A stretch of 64,000 nt of DNA, taken from contig KV423924.1 in the NCBI GenBank assembly GCA_001632435.1, positions 248,001 through 312,000 of the forward strand, written 5' to 3'. The position numbers and the translations under genes were made by a program. Position 1 is the first letter of the stretch, and each line of letters opens with the position of its first letter. Source of the DNA: Calocera cornea HHB12733. Taxonomy: Eukaryota > Basidiomycota > Dacrymycetes > Dacrymycetales > Dacrymycetaceae. Of the stretch, positions 33,221-45,338 are shown one piece after another. The notes under the pieces are model-generated. The model was given only the letters and a program-made list of their open reading frames with translations. It was not told the origin of the DNA and did no database searches.

Positions 33221-35722
33221 ATGATTCGCGGGCTTGGCAGGATCAGGTACCTCTTCGCGTTTCGCGCATCTCTTGGCGCACCGCTGATCCGAATTGCAGA
33301 AATTTGCCCGCGCGGCGTCTGGCGCGGTATGTCTCCACCGAGTCGGCAACGTCGGCGACGAAGCACCTTGTGCCGGTTCAGACGCACCTTCGGGGCGAGG
33401 CCCTCCTGAACAACCCTCGTCTGAACAAGGTTAGCAGGGTGTCTCACTCCTCTCTGCGTGTATGCTCACACATCTGCCCAGGGCGCGGCATTCACCCGGG
33501 AGGAGCGTGCGATCTTCGGCCTCGAAGGCTTCCTCCCGTACGATGTAGCCACGATCGAGCAGCAGGCCAGCTCGCTTTTCCCGACCGGGCCCCTTCCCCC
33601 TCGCGCTTACCCGCAGGCCAACAGGTCCGGCGAGTCCTCTCGCAGATCGACAAGCAGAACACACCCCTGCTCAAGCATGCCTTCCTCGCCTCCCTCCGCG
33701 ACCAGAACCAGGTGCGAGGCCGCTCGCCGAGCTGCGGCTAGATGCTAACTGTTGGCAGGTCCTCTTCTTCCGCGTCATGCAGGAGCACCTGAAGGACTTC
33801 CTTGGCATTCTCTACACGCCAACCGCTGGAGAGGCAATCCAGATGTACTCTCGTCTTTTCCGCCGCGCTGCTGGCTGCTTTATTGTGCGCATGCACTCCT
33901 TTCACTCTATCACCCTCTAGTGACTAGGCACACAGAGCTTCCCGAATGCGGACGGCATGCGTGCGCAGCTTGAAGCGCACGTCGAGGCGTTGGACAACAA
34001 GCCCGACGTGAATGATGCTGCGCCTGGGCCTATCGACCTCGTCGTCGTCACCGATTCTGAATCTATTCTGGGTATTGGAGACCAGGGTGTGGGTGGCATT
34101 ACGTGCGTCATCCTCATCACGGTGCATAATATGTGCTAACAGTATTTGATTCAGCATTTCCACGAGCAAGGCGGCGTTGTACACCCTGGGTGCGGGTTTA
34201 AATCCGAACCGGTATGTAATGGACGAGTCATGTTTTACTGCGGAGGTTGATAACGTTTATGTAGCATGCTTCCCGTCGTTCTCGATGTTGGCACCGATCG
34301 CTACGAGTGCGTCTTGTGCTGCTAATTATAGCACAGTTCGATGTTGCTAAATGCTTTTCGCTGGACAGGCTCTTCGCAGATGACCTGTACATGGGGTGGA
34401 AGCACACACGTGTCAGGGGTGAACCCTACAACCGCTTTGTGGACAAGTTCATCAAGAACTGCTCCGAGCTCTTCCCCGGCGCGTTGATCCATTTTGAGGA
34501 GTATGTCGAGATCTGCTTGAGAGTTCTTCTACTTACCCAGAGTGTGCAGCTTCGGTCCCAACAACGCCTATCGTCTGCTCGACAAGTATCGCGAGAAGGT
34601 GCCTGTCTTCAATGACGATATTCAGGGTGAGCCTGATAGAGGTCGATATTTCCTGTTTCCCCGCTGATCGGCCCGCACAGGAACTGGTGCTGTCGCCTTG
34701 GCTGCCCTGATCTCGGCTGGTCAAATCACGAAGACCAAGCTGTCCGAGCAGCGTATTGTTCTCTATGGCTGCGGCAGTGCTGGTCTCGGGATTGTGAATC
34801 AGATCAGGGACGGCATGGTTTTGCTCGACGGCGTTTCCAAGGAGCATGCATCGCGCCAGTTCTGGTATGCCGCATTTCAGGTGATGTAACCGCGCCGTGG
34901 CTGATCCGGTCTCTAGGTGTGTCGACCGAAACGGGCTTCTCGTCCAATCTATGGGCCAGAACCTCCGTCCCGGCCAGATGGAGTACGCTCGCCCAGACCA
35001 CGAGGTGTATGACTGGCCCCACGAAGTCGAGGAGCAGGAGGCGCTGCGCCTGATCGACGTGGTCAGGGCTGTCAAGCCCACCGTCCTTATCGGCACCTCT
35101 ACCCATGCGCGTGGCTTCAACGAGCAGATCGTCCGTGAGATGGCCAAGTATGTCGACAGGCCGGTGATCTTCCCCCTGAGCAACCCGACGAGCTTGTGCG
35201 AGCTCGACCCTCGTAAGTGTATGCGCATATATAGGATCAACCCCAAGCTGACCTGTGGCAATAGTCGACGGCATGCACTGGACCGACTTCCGTGCGCTGA
35301 TCGCCACCGGCTCTCCGTTCCCGCCCGTTCCCATGCCCGACGGCCGCATGCTCAAGACGGCCGAGGCGAACAATGCGCTTTGCTTCCCCGCCCTCGGTCT
35401 CGGCACGGTCATCTCTCGCTCGCGCACCATGTCCCCCGGGATGATCATGGCGGGCGTGCATGCGCTGGCGCAGCTCTCGCCCGTGCACGACAGCCCCGAC
35501 ACGCCCGGCTCGCTGCTTCCCGACCTGACGGACGTGCGCCGTGTGAGCGTCAAGGTGGCCGCTGCCGTGCTGCAGAAGGCGATCGAGGAGGGCCACGCGC
35601 GCAAGGAGTTTGACTTCAAGAGCGAGGCAGACGTCGAGGAGTACATCAAGACGCGCATGTGGGATCCCGTGTATCGGCCGATCGAGCCCGCGGACGAGGA
35701 GGTGCAGCGCGTCGGCTGGTGA
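33221..35722 (+). CDS. Malic enzyme (malate dehydrogenase, decarboxylating), mitochondrial
   Basis: Oxidative decarboxylation of L-malate to pyruvate and CO2 with NAD(P). Exon 1 splices at ATC AG|GTACC into exon 2 to give [20 protein letters not shown], an Arg-rich presequence, so mitochondrial. Then [50 protein letters not shown] (the tyrosine of YTPT) and [39 protein letters not shown] follows, then [40 protein letters not shown], the NAD-binding [35 protein letters not shown] and [16 protein letters not shown]. The last exon is long and ends EEVQRVGW. About ten introns; complete at about 590 residues. NAD versus NADP preference cannot be decided by eye. The mitochondrial presequence fits yeast Mae1-like enzymes. 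Confidence 0.92.
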
Positions 35723-36492
35723 TCCGCTCTCGCCCGCGCCCGGCATGCTTCGCCTACGAAGTGGGTCAGGAGCTTAGAAGGAGACAGACACGGCAGGAGA
35801 AGAAAAGGAGCGGAGAAACCCTGAGCCCGCGAGGGCGAGAGTGATGGTGGTCGTGGTGGTCATGGTGCAGGGCGATTTCTTGGACCAGGGTCAGGCACAT
35901 ATCGCACTACGGCGGGGGACATATTGTATTTCTGTACACCACGAGTCATTCCTTTTTGCTAATTTCTTTTTCGCTGTTGGATAATAAGACTTGTTTTGCG
36001 AGTTCTTTATTTCATTGGAGGGTCTGTGACGGAAGCGGGGAGTGAAGGTGCGGGCCTGTAGGCTGAGGTGCTGGATCGCCGGCCCGGGTAACGTTACAGT
36101 GCCGCAGACGTCACTTTTCTTCGCAACCTTCGCTCAGAAGAGCCAAGCCAACGCCAAAGCCTCCGATCACTCCCAAGCGCACATCCACTGATCATGCGCG
36201 AGCAGCCCGTGATGCCAGCCAGGCAAGAGCACCTGGGCACCTGGGCAGCGAGGTCCCAGTGATACAGTAGCGAGACGGTGTCTATTGGCACGACCAACGC
36301 GCAGTCGATGGACGGATGGACGGATAGGATGAGGATAATGCATTTCGAGTACAACTTGTGGCAACAATTGAGACCATTCGGGAACGATTCCGCGACCACC
36401 ACCACGGCTCCGCTCTACTCTACAACGCTGCTGCACTCTTCCACAACAGCAAGACGGATGAGCGACGGTGACTAGTCGCGCGCACAGGATGG
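35723..36492. other. Convergent intergenic region
   Basis: About 770 bases between convergent genes, with a T-rich stretch at about 35935-36010. No gene is supported. Confidence 0.45.
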
Positions 36493-36702
36493 CTACACCT
36501 CCCCACCCCGGCTCCCAGTCCGCTCATGGCTCACCCGCATCCCGGGGCTAAGGCGCACACTGCTCTCCGGCGCGCGCTGGTACGTCAGCTCCCTCCCGCC
36601 TCCTGCACCCAGGCCCATCCCCAGGCCCCCCTGCTCCTGGGGTAGGATGTCGACCGCTCGGCGCTTCGCCGCTCGGGAGGGGTAGTCGTCCCGCGAGTGA
36701 CT

Positions 36703-36734
<32 letters not shown>

Positions 36735-37416
36735 AGAGCAGGCCGCGCAGGGAGATGGAGATGGGGCTTGCGCGCGAGGGGGGCGTGCGCTGCTCGTGCT
36801 CCCGCGCGTAGGCGTACGAAGCAGCAGGGGGCGGGGAGCGCGCCCTCTTGCCGAGGGTTGATGCGCTCGGCGGGCTGCGCGAGCCGAGCCCTGGGGGAGA
36901 GGAGGTCGTGGGCGAGGGGTACGTGTCGTGGGCGTTGCTGTGTGCTGCGGGCCCGGGCGCGTAGCTGGGGCCGTACGGCCGGTCCAGGGGCTTGTATTCC
37001 TCGCGCAGGTGGGAGTGGGAGTGGGAGTGGGATGGGAGGGCGGGGAAGGAGGAGGGCTCGGGGGGCGGGGAGAGCGGGAGGTTGTATTGCAGGTGCAGGA
37101 GGGAGCGGTGGAGTGCTAGCTGGTGGGCGATGCGCTGGGTCAAGCCACATGAGCACGCACGACAAGGCGGGGGAAGAAGGGGCATGGGACGCACGTTGTC
37201 CTCGGCGGTCTTTGCGGCGAGGAGGGAGAGGAGGAGCTCGCGGTCCTCCCTCCCGTTCTTGCTGTAGGCGGTGAGGATCTCGCGGACTGTGGGCGGTGTG
37301 GGCTGGGCGAGGACGGAGAGTGCCCAGTCGAAGGAGGTCGGCTCGGGCGGGCAGGAGGCGCAGCGCGGGGACGGGTGGCCGCGGGCGTGGGTCGCCGTGG
37401 TGGTTGCGGTGGCCAT
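36493..37416 (-). CDS. Unidentified Ser/Pro-rich protein with a short helical N-terminal domain
   Basis: The start MATATTTATHARGHPSPRCA is followed by a compact helical part: FDWALSVLAQPTPPTVREIL, TAYSKNGREDRELLLSLLAA and AKTAEDN. A 60-base in-frame segment with perfect intron ends (GTGCGT..CCCAG) follows; removing it joins to RIAHQLALHRSLLHLQYNLP. The rest is disordered: Pro-Ser runs, HSHSHSH, a nuclear-signal-like LGKRARSPPP, a (Asp-Pro)5 run and RAAKRRAVDIL. The N-terminal helix pair recurs in many basidiomycete hypothetical proteins as I recall; function is unknown. The basic clusters suggest nuclear localisation. Extreme GC content produces a second long overlapping frame, which is a shadow. 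Confidence 0.65.
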
Positions 37417-39649
37417 GGGCGGGGGCGGTCAACAGTGAGCGGGGGAGCAGAAGCCGGGGGGTCACCGGGGTTTATCAACCTCTGGGTGATCCATACATAG
37501 CTGCAGGCGGGAAATGCTTGGCTCACCACCACCTTGTCGCTTCTCCTCTTGGCCAAAAATAACAAAAGGGCTTGGCATCCCCCCCGACCCGCATTCACTC
37601 CCAACTGCGCGCGTTTCACGTGCGCCCTCTCCCGGCTGCCGGGCCTCGCGGGATGCCTGCCTGCGTGGCTTATTTTAGCCAGAGATCACCCGCGTTGACC
37701 ATGCATGGAATCGCCCCAGCGAATGGTAGCATCAGTCCCGCACATTGGGCAAGCAACGACTACAGTACTGAGCGCCGGACCCCGGCCCACTTCTCTTGGC
37801 TGCGTCAAGCCCGCCGGCCATTAGCCTCCGGCGCCCCGCCCGCCCAGCCCATTGCGTAACTTGCAGGCCGCCCGAAATAGCCACACGGGCCCACACGAGC
37901 AGCACGGCGATCCAGAGTTATTCCGCTTGGTTCAATCTCGGTCATTGCACACCCACTCCTCTCTGATACCTATTTCTGGCGCACGCGATTGGAGGCGCAG
38001 AGACGCTGGCCGCAGCGCCAAGCCCAGCTCGGGTACTCATTACTACCTCCGACTCGAGAGGGGGGGAGGGGGGGGACGTGTCGGCCTCCGGGCACCCACT
38101 AAACCTGCTGATTACGATCCCGACCGGGCACCGCCCCTCCCTCCTCCCGCATCCGCATCAATCCCCCCCGCCCCGGCCCCCTTCCCAACTCGCCCCGAGC
38201 CGGTGTCCAACTGTACATAGGGTTACAGACCCGACCGTCCAGTGCAACCAAAACAAAAAAACCGCATTTCGCATTTCGCATTTCGCGGTCGCCCGAGCCG
38301 AGCCGAGCCAAGCCCCCACGCAGCTCGTGATCGGTCCGCGGCGGCTTGGCGCGGCACGCCGCACGCCCAGCGGGGAGGGGCTTAATATAGCCCTGGCGCC
38401 AAGAGACCTCGGCCCCCCCGTTCCCATCGATCTGCTCTGCTCTGCTCTGCTCTGCCCAGCAGCCAGCGCAGCTCGTCCTCCCCTCCCGACGATAAGCGGT
38501 GCTGGCGCCGTCGGGGAAGAACACGCAGAACAGCGCGGAAAGAATATACTTGAACTTGAACTTGATGGTGCACAAGTGAGAAAAAAAGGGGCGCCACGGC
38601 CGGCTCTCGACGGGCTATTTCAGTCCTTGGCAGGGCACCTCTTCCCTTCGTGCCAAGAGCCGCCTGACAAACTCGCTCGCTCATCCAGCACTAACTACCA
38701 ATACGCTCCTTGTCGCTCGCCACACTTTCCCGGCACTCACAAACTCACCAAACCACCAAGCCGATACCTAAGTGGGAGGAATGCGCCGTACTTGCCCTTG
38801 CCCCTGCCCGACGCAGCAGGACGACTTTCTGAGGCGGTCAGGCGCCCCTCGCGACGGCGACGGACCCGCGCGCTATTTTGGGCGCGGCTGCCAAGCAGAT
38901 GGTACGTATTCGATTGCCGGGTGGCACCACCGCACCGCTCGGACCCTGAGCGCCGGGCTCGGCTTGCGTCCCCCCCCGCCGTGGGTGGTGTATTCTTGGC
39001 TCCTGTCTTGTCTTGTCTTGGTCTATCATTTATCATCACAGTGCTGTATCAGTAGTATCCTCTCTTGCTGGCGCGGCAAGCGGCAATGCGACACTGGTAC
39101 TGTTGGGGCCTGCCTGCATCATCGTCCGCCATCACAGTTGGATACACCGACATACAGTACACCACCCTTCTATTGACGTTCATGCAACCGCACGGCCAGC
39201 CACAGTCGCGCGCCAAGCCCATCCGCATCCAAAAATAGCCGCAGTGCGTCTTACGTGTTTCGTCTGCCGAGCAATCCATGCAGGTCTATGTACTAGTACT
39301 GTATAAGGTATCGCTCTTATCACCCCGTTCTCGAAAAGACGCGAGAAACCCGGAGAACGGCGCTCGAAATATTAATAGACCGCCGCTTGGGCGTTCGGAG
39401 GCTTGGCTGCCGAGCTCCGTGGGCTTGGCGGGTGGGCGGAGTGTGGATTGCGCGCGAGGGCCAAGAATAGCGCTTTGCTTGCATGGCTGTATCAGGAACG
39501 TACAGTGCCAAGAATAGTACAACTACTACTCTGAAGTGGGTGGGATCGCTGTGCTCGATATTGCGTGCTGGTCGTCCTAATGATCCAAGATGCTGGCATT
39601 GAATGCATGCGGTCGGTTTTGGAGGGCGGGGGCCGCGTGTTGGGCCGGT
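37417..39649. other. 2.2-kb gene-free region with simple repeats
   Basis: Contains (GCATTTC)3 at about 38265-38288, (CTCTG)n at about 38433-38457, (TCTTG)3 at about 39003-39020 and C/G homopolymer runs near 38060 and 38160. A 325-codon open frame at 38078-39055 is Pro/Arg-biased with no domain. The left part is presumably the promoter of the Ser/Pro-rich gene. A transcribed noncoding unit cannot be excluded. Confidence 0.5.
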
Positions 39650-41559
39650 CTATACCCACCGCGTGCCCTTCTTCGTTCCTTGGAGCACCCAGGAGACGCC
39701 CAGCGTCGCGCATCCGGCAAGCATCGTCACCTACTCACAGAGCAAAGATCATGCATGAGCATCACGCGTAAACAATGATGCAGGAGGCCCCACGCACCGC
39801 GCTGAACAGGACGGCCTTCCACCAGAAATACTCGGGCCCGTTGCCCAACAGCGCACCATCGATTGGCGTGCCAATGAGGGCGGAAAAGCCGAGGAAGGCG
39901 AACGCGAGGCCCATGCGCAGCCTGACAATGATGTTAGCTGCGACACGGAGGGGCTGGCGGCCGGCGACTGACCCGATCTCTGACACGTGGTCCGACATGG
40001 AGGCGAAGACCGGGCCCAGTAGGGAAACGTCTACCTCGAAATGTCAGACACCGCCGACGTCCGGGATTGGCATGCTTACAAGCACCCGAGAAGAATCCGT
40101 ACCTGGAAATACATCAGTTTGTGAGCAAGCATCAAGAGTCGAGCGGGCGCACAGGATGCAGACGATGATGAGCCCGGCAATGTTAGTGATGCCAAGGAGG
40201 GCAAAGACGAGCGCGCCTGCGATGGTCGACGCTGGGATGAGGACGGTGATCGGCCCGAACTTGTCGGCGATCAGGTTCGGGAGTGTCCTGTGGCTGGTGT
40301 CAGCTCGTGCTGCGCAGCAGCGTGCAGAAGCCAAACCTTCCGAGGATGGAGGCAGCGTTGATTATGGCCAGCTGATATTACTTGTCAGGCTTAACATCCT
40401 TCCCGCAAATGTGCGACGTACAGTATAGAACGCAATGCTTCCTGAGATGCCGACGGTCTCTGCGTACAGCTGAATGTAGAAGACTAGAAGAAGATTAGGC
40501 ACGGTGCATATATGATAGGGTCGCAACGAACAGACGAAGTCTAGCAACATGCGTCAGCATCAATCTCCCACTGCAGAAGCGCTCGCAAACTCACAAAGAC
40601 CAAGGCCAATGAGCCACGCGCCCGCCACAGCAACGATGTAAGGCGGATCGCGGAGCAGCTTGAGCGAGCTAGGCACCTTGAGCGCCTGTTGCTTCTTGGG
40701 GTAGTTGGACCGCATCAGCAGGTTCGCGAGCAGCAGAGCGCCGAGCATGAAGAAGCCCATCGCGCGCACACCCCACTCGAACCCGCGCTCTTCGAAGACG
40801 TTGTTCAAGAGGACTGGAGAGATATGTCAGTGAGAGGGTTTCTCAAGGAAAAAGGACAGAGGGTGCACTTGGGAAGACGATCCCTCCGACCGAGGAGCCG
40901 GAGACGGCGATGCCCATTGCGGTGCTGCGACGCTTTTTGAAGTGCTGCCCGAGCACGGCGAGCGAGGGGAGGTAGATGATCCCGAGCCCGAGCCCTTGGC
41001 CGATGGCTTGCGCCAGAAAGACCTGCTTTTCGTAAACCGCTGTACATGGAGCCGTGGACCATCGCCTACCTGATAGTACCCGTCGACTTGCACCGCGCTC
41101 AGCGCGAAGATGCTTCCAATAAGTATGACGCTGCCGGTGATCATCATGGGCCTGAAGTAGCCGGCGTCGAAGAGGCGTCCGGCGACCAGTCCGCAGAGGA
41201 AGAGCAGGCATGTTTGGAACGAGCCGATCCAGGAGATCGTACTTGGGGAATAGGACGGGAGGAGGGTCTGGATGTAGTATGCTTGGTACACGCCGTATGC
41301 ATTGACGTATCCGAACGTGCACACGCTGATGAACCAGCTGCCGCCCACTGGTTACTGGTTAGCCCACACTCGACCGAAAGCAAGGAAAAGCCGGCGCACC
41401 TGTTGCCCATGCTTGCCATCCACCATCCGGTATTATATGAGGATCTCCAAGTGCGACCTTCTCGTCTTGTGTCGCGCCAACGCTGTTAGTTTGTGTGTTG
41501 GCTTCTAGATCTTGTCGTGACACGATTGGCATCACCTCGGCGGCGGCTTCTTCAGCCAT
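39650..41559 (-). CDS. MCT-like MFS transporter, copy 4
   Basis: The start MAEEAAAEVMPIVSRQDLEA is preferred over a longer in-frame reading because copies 2 and 5 also start MAEE. The tail ends HIIPDGGWQAWATGA. Exons give GGSWFISVCTFGYVNAYGVY, TISWIGSFQTCLLFLCGLVA, FLAQAIGQGLGLGIIYLPSL, QHFKKRRSTAMGIAVSGSSV, NNVFEERGFEWGVRAMGFFM, PPYIVAVAGAWLIGLGL, NAASILGRTLPNLIADKFGP, LRMGLAFAFLGFSALIGTPI, DGALLGNGPEYFWWKAVLFS and MLAGCATLGVSWVLQG, ending KKGTRWV. Copy 5 is the closest relative: the two share LIADK-x-GPITVLIP and the whole FLGFSALIGTPIDGALLG stretch. It is the last member of a head-to-tail trio on the minus strand. About eleven introns, none visibly broken. Confidence 0.88.
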
Positions 41560-42561
41560 CTGGAAGGGTACGTATTTTCTGGATGGCGGTGTGCAGGAAC
41601 AGAGGCAACATCGCGCTCCCTTAAATGGTTTCAACTGGTAAGTAGCCGCTCGTCTCTCGAGTTATTCACGTCACGGGAGGTGGCCGCTCGAGTTGGGCGA
41701 TAAAGGAGCCGAGCCCCACTGCAGGACGGACCTTGGCCGCACCCGATTGACTCAAAGCATGTCATGCACTACGCAATGCATGTCTCGTGTGCGCTCATAT
41801 ATCCCATCGTGAGCTGTGCGTCCAGGCTCAGTTGGTAAACCGTAACCCCGCAAATTGAACGCCGGTGGTCGAGAGAATCCGCTGCCAGCCAACTTCAAGA
41901 GGGACCAGCGCTTGATGCAACAGGCCAAGCCAGGACCGCCGAATGCTGACAACGATTGCTGTGCAACAATCGCCCGCCGAGGACCAATAACGGGTAACAG
42001 TGTCTGGAACATGGCATCATTGGGCAAGACTATTGATGAACGCAGTGGGGGATGCACAGGAAGGGTCTGTCTTATAAGGGTCTCGCTCCCCCGGTCGGAG
42101 AGGCGCGGTATGAGTGACGTCAATGGTCAACTCCCTTAGAGGGCGTGGCCCATAGCCGCCGATTTCTTCTTGGGCCTGGTCAGCAATTCGACGCGCATAG
42201 ACCTGGCGGTGGTGACATAGTGGGTGGGGGAAATGCTTCTGTGGAGAGCGCTGTTGGGACGACGAATGATGACTCCTGGTGAGTCACGTAGCTATTACAA
42301 TGAGCCGCCCCATCATGCGGCAGATCACTTGCTCTCTCTGGGGCGACGTTTTAGAAATGGGGCGAGGACACAAGAATGTGGTGGGTACTTAGGTTGAATG
42401 CTGGATGAGTTGCGGTGGCAGGGCCTTCTAGACTAATGACCCGTAATTGAGGGCCCGCAGTAGGATACAAGTCCGCCATCGTCTATTTGTTACGCCATCT
42501 GCAGTATAATGGACGCGGTCTGGCCAAGTCAAGGGCCGAACAGCAAAGGTCTGGATCTTCT
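41560..42561. other. Intergenic region between MFS copies 4 and 5
   Basis: About 1 kb. A TTTAAATGG-type TATA-like site (near 41620) precedes copy 4. A tRNA-like stretch at 41815-41885 was examined and rejected. No gene is seen. Confidence 0.45.
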
Positions 42562-44478
42562 CTATACCCAGCGCTTGCCCTTCTTCTTCCCCAGCAATAC
42601 CCAGGCAACGCACAATGTCGCGCAGCCTGCGAGCATCGTTACCTGTTACGGAAAGTTGGATGAGCATTCATGATGCAAAAGCGGGGCTGAGCGACGCACC
42701 CCACTAAATAGAACCGCTTTCCACCAGTCGTAGTCCGGCCCGCTTCCTAACAGTGCTCCGTCGATGGGCGTACCAATGAGTGCCGAGAATCCGAGGAAGG
42801 CGAATGCGAGCCCCATACGCAGCCTATCCGGAGAAGAGCGGTTAGCCCTGCAGCTACAGTAGATGTAATGTATTTCACTGACCCAATCTCTGAGACTTGC
42901 TCGGACATCGAGGCGAACATGGGTCCCATGAGGGAGACATCTGAGCAACCAGGTCAGACAAGTCGGCGTTTTGAATCAGCGTACTTACATGCTCCTGAAG
43001 AAAAGCCATACCTGCCACGAGTTTGTGTAAGCTCAAACACACCACCAATACGCGACGACTTACAAGAGACAGACGACGACCAGCCCTCCGACATTCTTGA
43101 TACCTAGCAGCGCGAACACCAGAGCACCCGCGATGGTTGACGACGGGATGAGGACAGTGATCGGCCCGAGCTTGTCAGCGATCAGGTTTGGAAGCGTCCT
43201 GTACCTATCGTCAGGTTCAATCAACGAAACGGGTGGCACGGGACAAACCTTCCGATGATAGAAGCCCCGTTGATCATAGCAAGCTGAGACATTCAACGTT
43301 TAGGTTCGCAGGAGTGGGTATGGACGTACGGTGTAGAACGCGATAGTTCCAGAGATACCAACGGTCTCCGCATAGACTTGGATGTAGAAGACTACGTTCT
43401 GATGAGTCAAGGTGCATATGCAACCAGGCTTGGTACAAACATATGAAGTCTGTGTGCGAGTTAGGTTCATTCCATTACCAAGTGACGGAGGGAAAGACTA
43501 CATACAAAGACCGAGACCGAGGAGCCACGCGCCGGCGACCGCGACGACGTACGGAGGATCGCGCAGAATCTTAAGCCAGCTAGGTGGCTTCATCGCCTGG
43601 TGATTCGGGTGGTAGTGTGCCCTCATTAGCAGGTTGGCGAGCAACAAAGCGCCGAGCATCCAAAATCCCATGGCACGAACGCCCCACTCGAAGCCGCGCT
43701 TTTGAAAGACATTGTTGATGAGGACTGCGATTTGGTGAGCCACCGATCAGAGTTCTGGATGGAGGTACCCACTGGGGAAGACGATGCCTCCGAGGGAAGA
43801 GCCGGAGACGGAAAGGCCCATTGCAGTGGCTCGTCGCTTATGGAAATGATGTCCAAGCACGGCTAGAGATGGAAGGTAGACAATGCCGAGCCCGAGTCCT
43901 TGGCCAACCGCCTGAGCGAGGAACACCTAGGAAGGAGGTATGAGTAACGATATCAATACCATGCACACCTCCGTACTTGATAGTATCCATCCACCTTCAC
44001 GGCGCTGAGCGCAAAGATGCACCCTACGAGAATGACACTGCCGATGATCATCATGTGGTGAAAGTAGCCAGCATCGAATAGGCGCCCAGCGAACAGCCCG
44101 CACAGGAAGAGGAAGCATGTTTGCAGGGACCCGATCCAGGAGATCGCACTCGGCGAGTAAGACGGTAGCAGCGTCTGAATGTAATATGCTTGATACACCC
44201 CATATGCATTGATATATCCGAATGTGCACATGCTGACGAGCCAGCTACCGCCTACTGGGGGCTCGTCAGCTGACGTGGAAGCAGGAATACACAAGAACAG
44301 TGTACGCACCTGTCGCCCATGCCTGCAATCCACCATCCGGAATGACATGAACCTTAACCGGTATCGGCTCCTCATTCTGGCTGCTAGGTGCGCCCTCGAC
44401 GATGGTAGGCGCGTTGCTTGCCTCGAAATCCTCTCGCACCTCTATGGGGATGACCTCGCCCACAAGTTCTTCCGCCAT
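42562..44478 (-). CDS. MCT-like MFS transporter, copy 5
   Basis: The start MAEELVGEVIPIEVREDFEA opens a tail ending VHVIPDGGLQAWATGA. Blocks in order: GGSWLVSMCTFGYINAYGVY, AISWIGSLQTCFLFLCGLFA, FLAQAVGQGLGLGIVYLPSL, HHFHKRRATAMGLSVSGSSL, NNVFQKRGFEWGVRAMGFWM, PPSWLKILRDPPYVVAVAGA, INGASIIGRTLPNLIADKLG, GPITVLIPSSTIAGALVFAL, LRMGLAFAFLGFSALIGTPI, DGALLGSGPDYDWWKAVLFS and TMLAGCATLCVAWVLLG, ending KKKGKRWV. It is very similar to copy 4 along the whole length, suggesting a fairly recent tandem duplication. A TATA box lies about 56 bases upstream. About eleven introns. Plasma-membrane proton-coupled import of a small acid is the family expectation, not shown here. Confidence 0.88.
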
Positions 44479-45338
44479 CTTGAAATGGGTGGTTCACTTT
44501 CAGTCGCGAAGTCCAAGGTCCTGCAAGCAAGTCTTATATAAAGAGTGGGGAGTCGAGGGGGAACCAGGCTCCTCAGACGTTGACCTCAAACCTCAGAGTT
44601 GGTGGCCAAGGCGGATGACCGCTTGGCGGCGCGAACTCCGGACCTGCCCCGCCGCTCTGCCGGACCCGCCTTGTCTTCCAAGCGCGCGTTACAAATCCAC
44701 CCCAGCTGTCTTCTGACCGCCCGAGACCGGCAGCTCAAGGTCCATTGGAAAGCCGCAAGGTCGCTTGCAAAAGTGAGCGCGGAGCGGCCCAGCATACGCC
44801 GCATATCGCCTAAGGGTCCAAAGGCTCCAGGAACATGACCTTATGAGCATCAGGTCAAGGTAAGCTACTCAAATATCGTGTGTTACGAGCGTGGCCCGGT
44901 ATCGATTGGGGTCGCGCGTCGTGCGTGTGAAGTACATCGTGGGAACAAGAACCGGTCACCAACATTGCCGAATTACATCACTCAACCAAAGATTCCAACA
45001 TCGTACAAACATCGTGCAGTGAGCGAAATACACGTAACACCGTCCTGTTCGAGCTCTATCTTGGGATTAGATGGGTATACCTAGTCATATTATGGAGATA
45101 TAATCCGGCCTGGAATACGTCGGATGTACATAGACAAGGTAGGGGATCCGAGTGCTCAGCTTACAAGACCACTATCTAGTCTGCGTTTTCTTCCGGTGCG
45201 CGGTGTAGGGGTACACATTTCATCCATCGGTCATGCTCGATTAAGCGGGCATGGACGAGCGGGTATGGGGGCTGTCGTAATGGGTTGAGTCCTCGAAATG
45301 TAGCAGCACCTGCGACGCGTGTGGCTTCATCACTTTCT
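44479..45338. other. Intergenic region between MFS copies 5 and 6
   Basis: About 860 bases including the copy 5 TATA box and the copy 6 terminator region. No gene or RNA is seen. Confidence 0.45.
44534..44544 (-). promoter_or_regulatory. TATA box of MFS copy 5
   Basis: Minus-strand CTTTATATAA lies about 56 bases before the ATG at 44478. Confidence 0.5.

Noticed and set aside
38078..39055. 325-codon plus-strand frame
   Set aside because: Pro/Arg/Ser bias from GC-rich repeats; no domain. Kept only as part of the gene-free block.
41815..41885. tRNA-like stretch with an A-box match (GGCTCAGTTGGT)
   Set aside because: The B-box is degenerate, no acceptor-stem pairing or anticodon arm could be drawn; probably chance.
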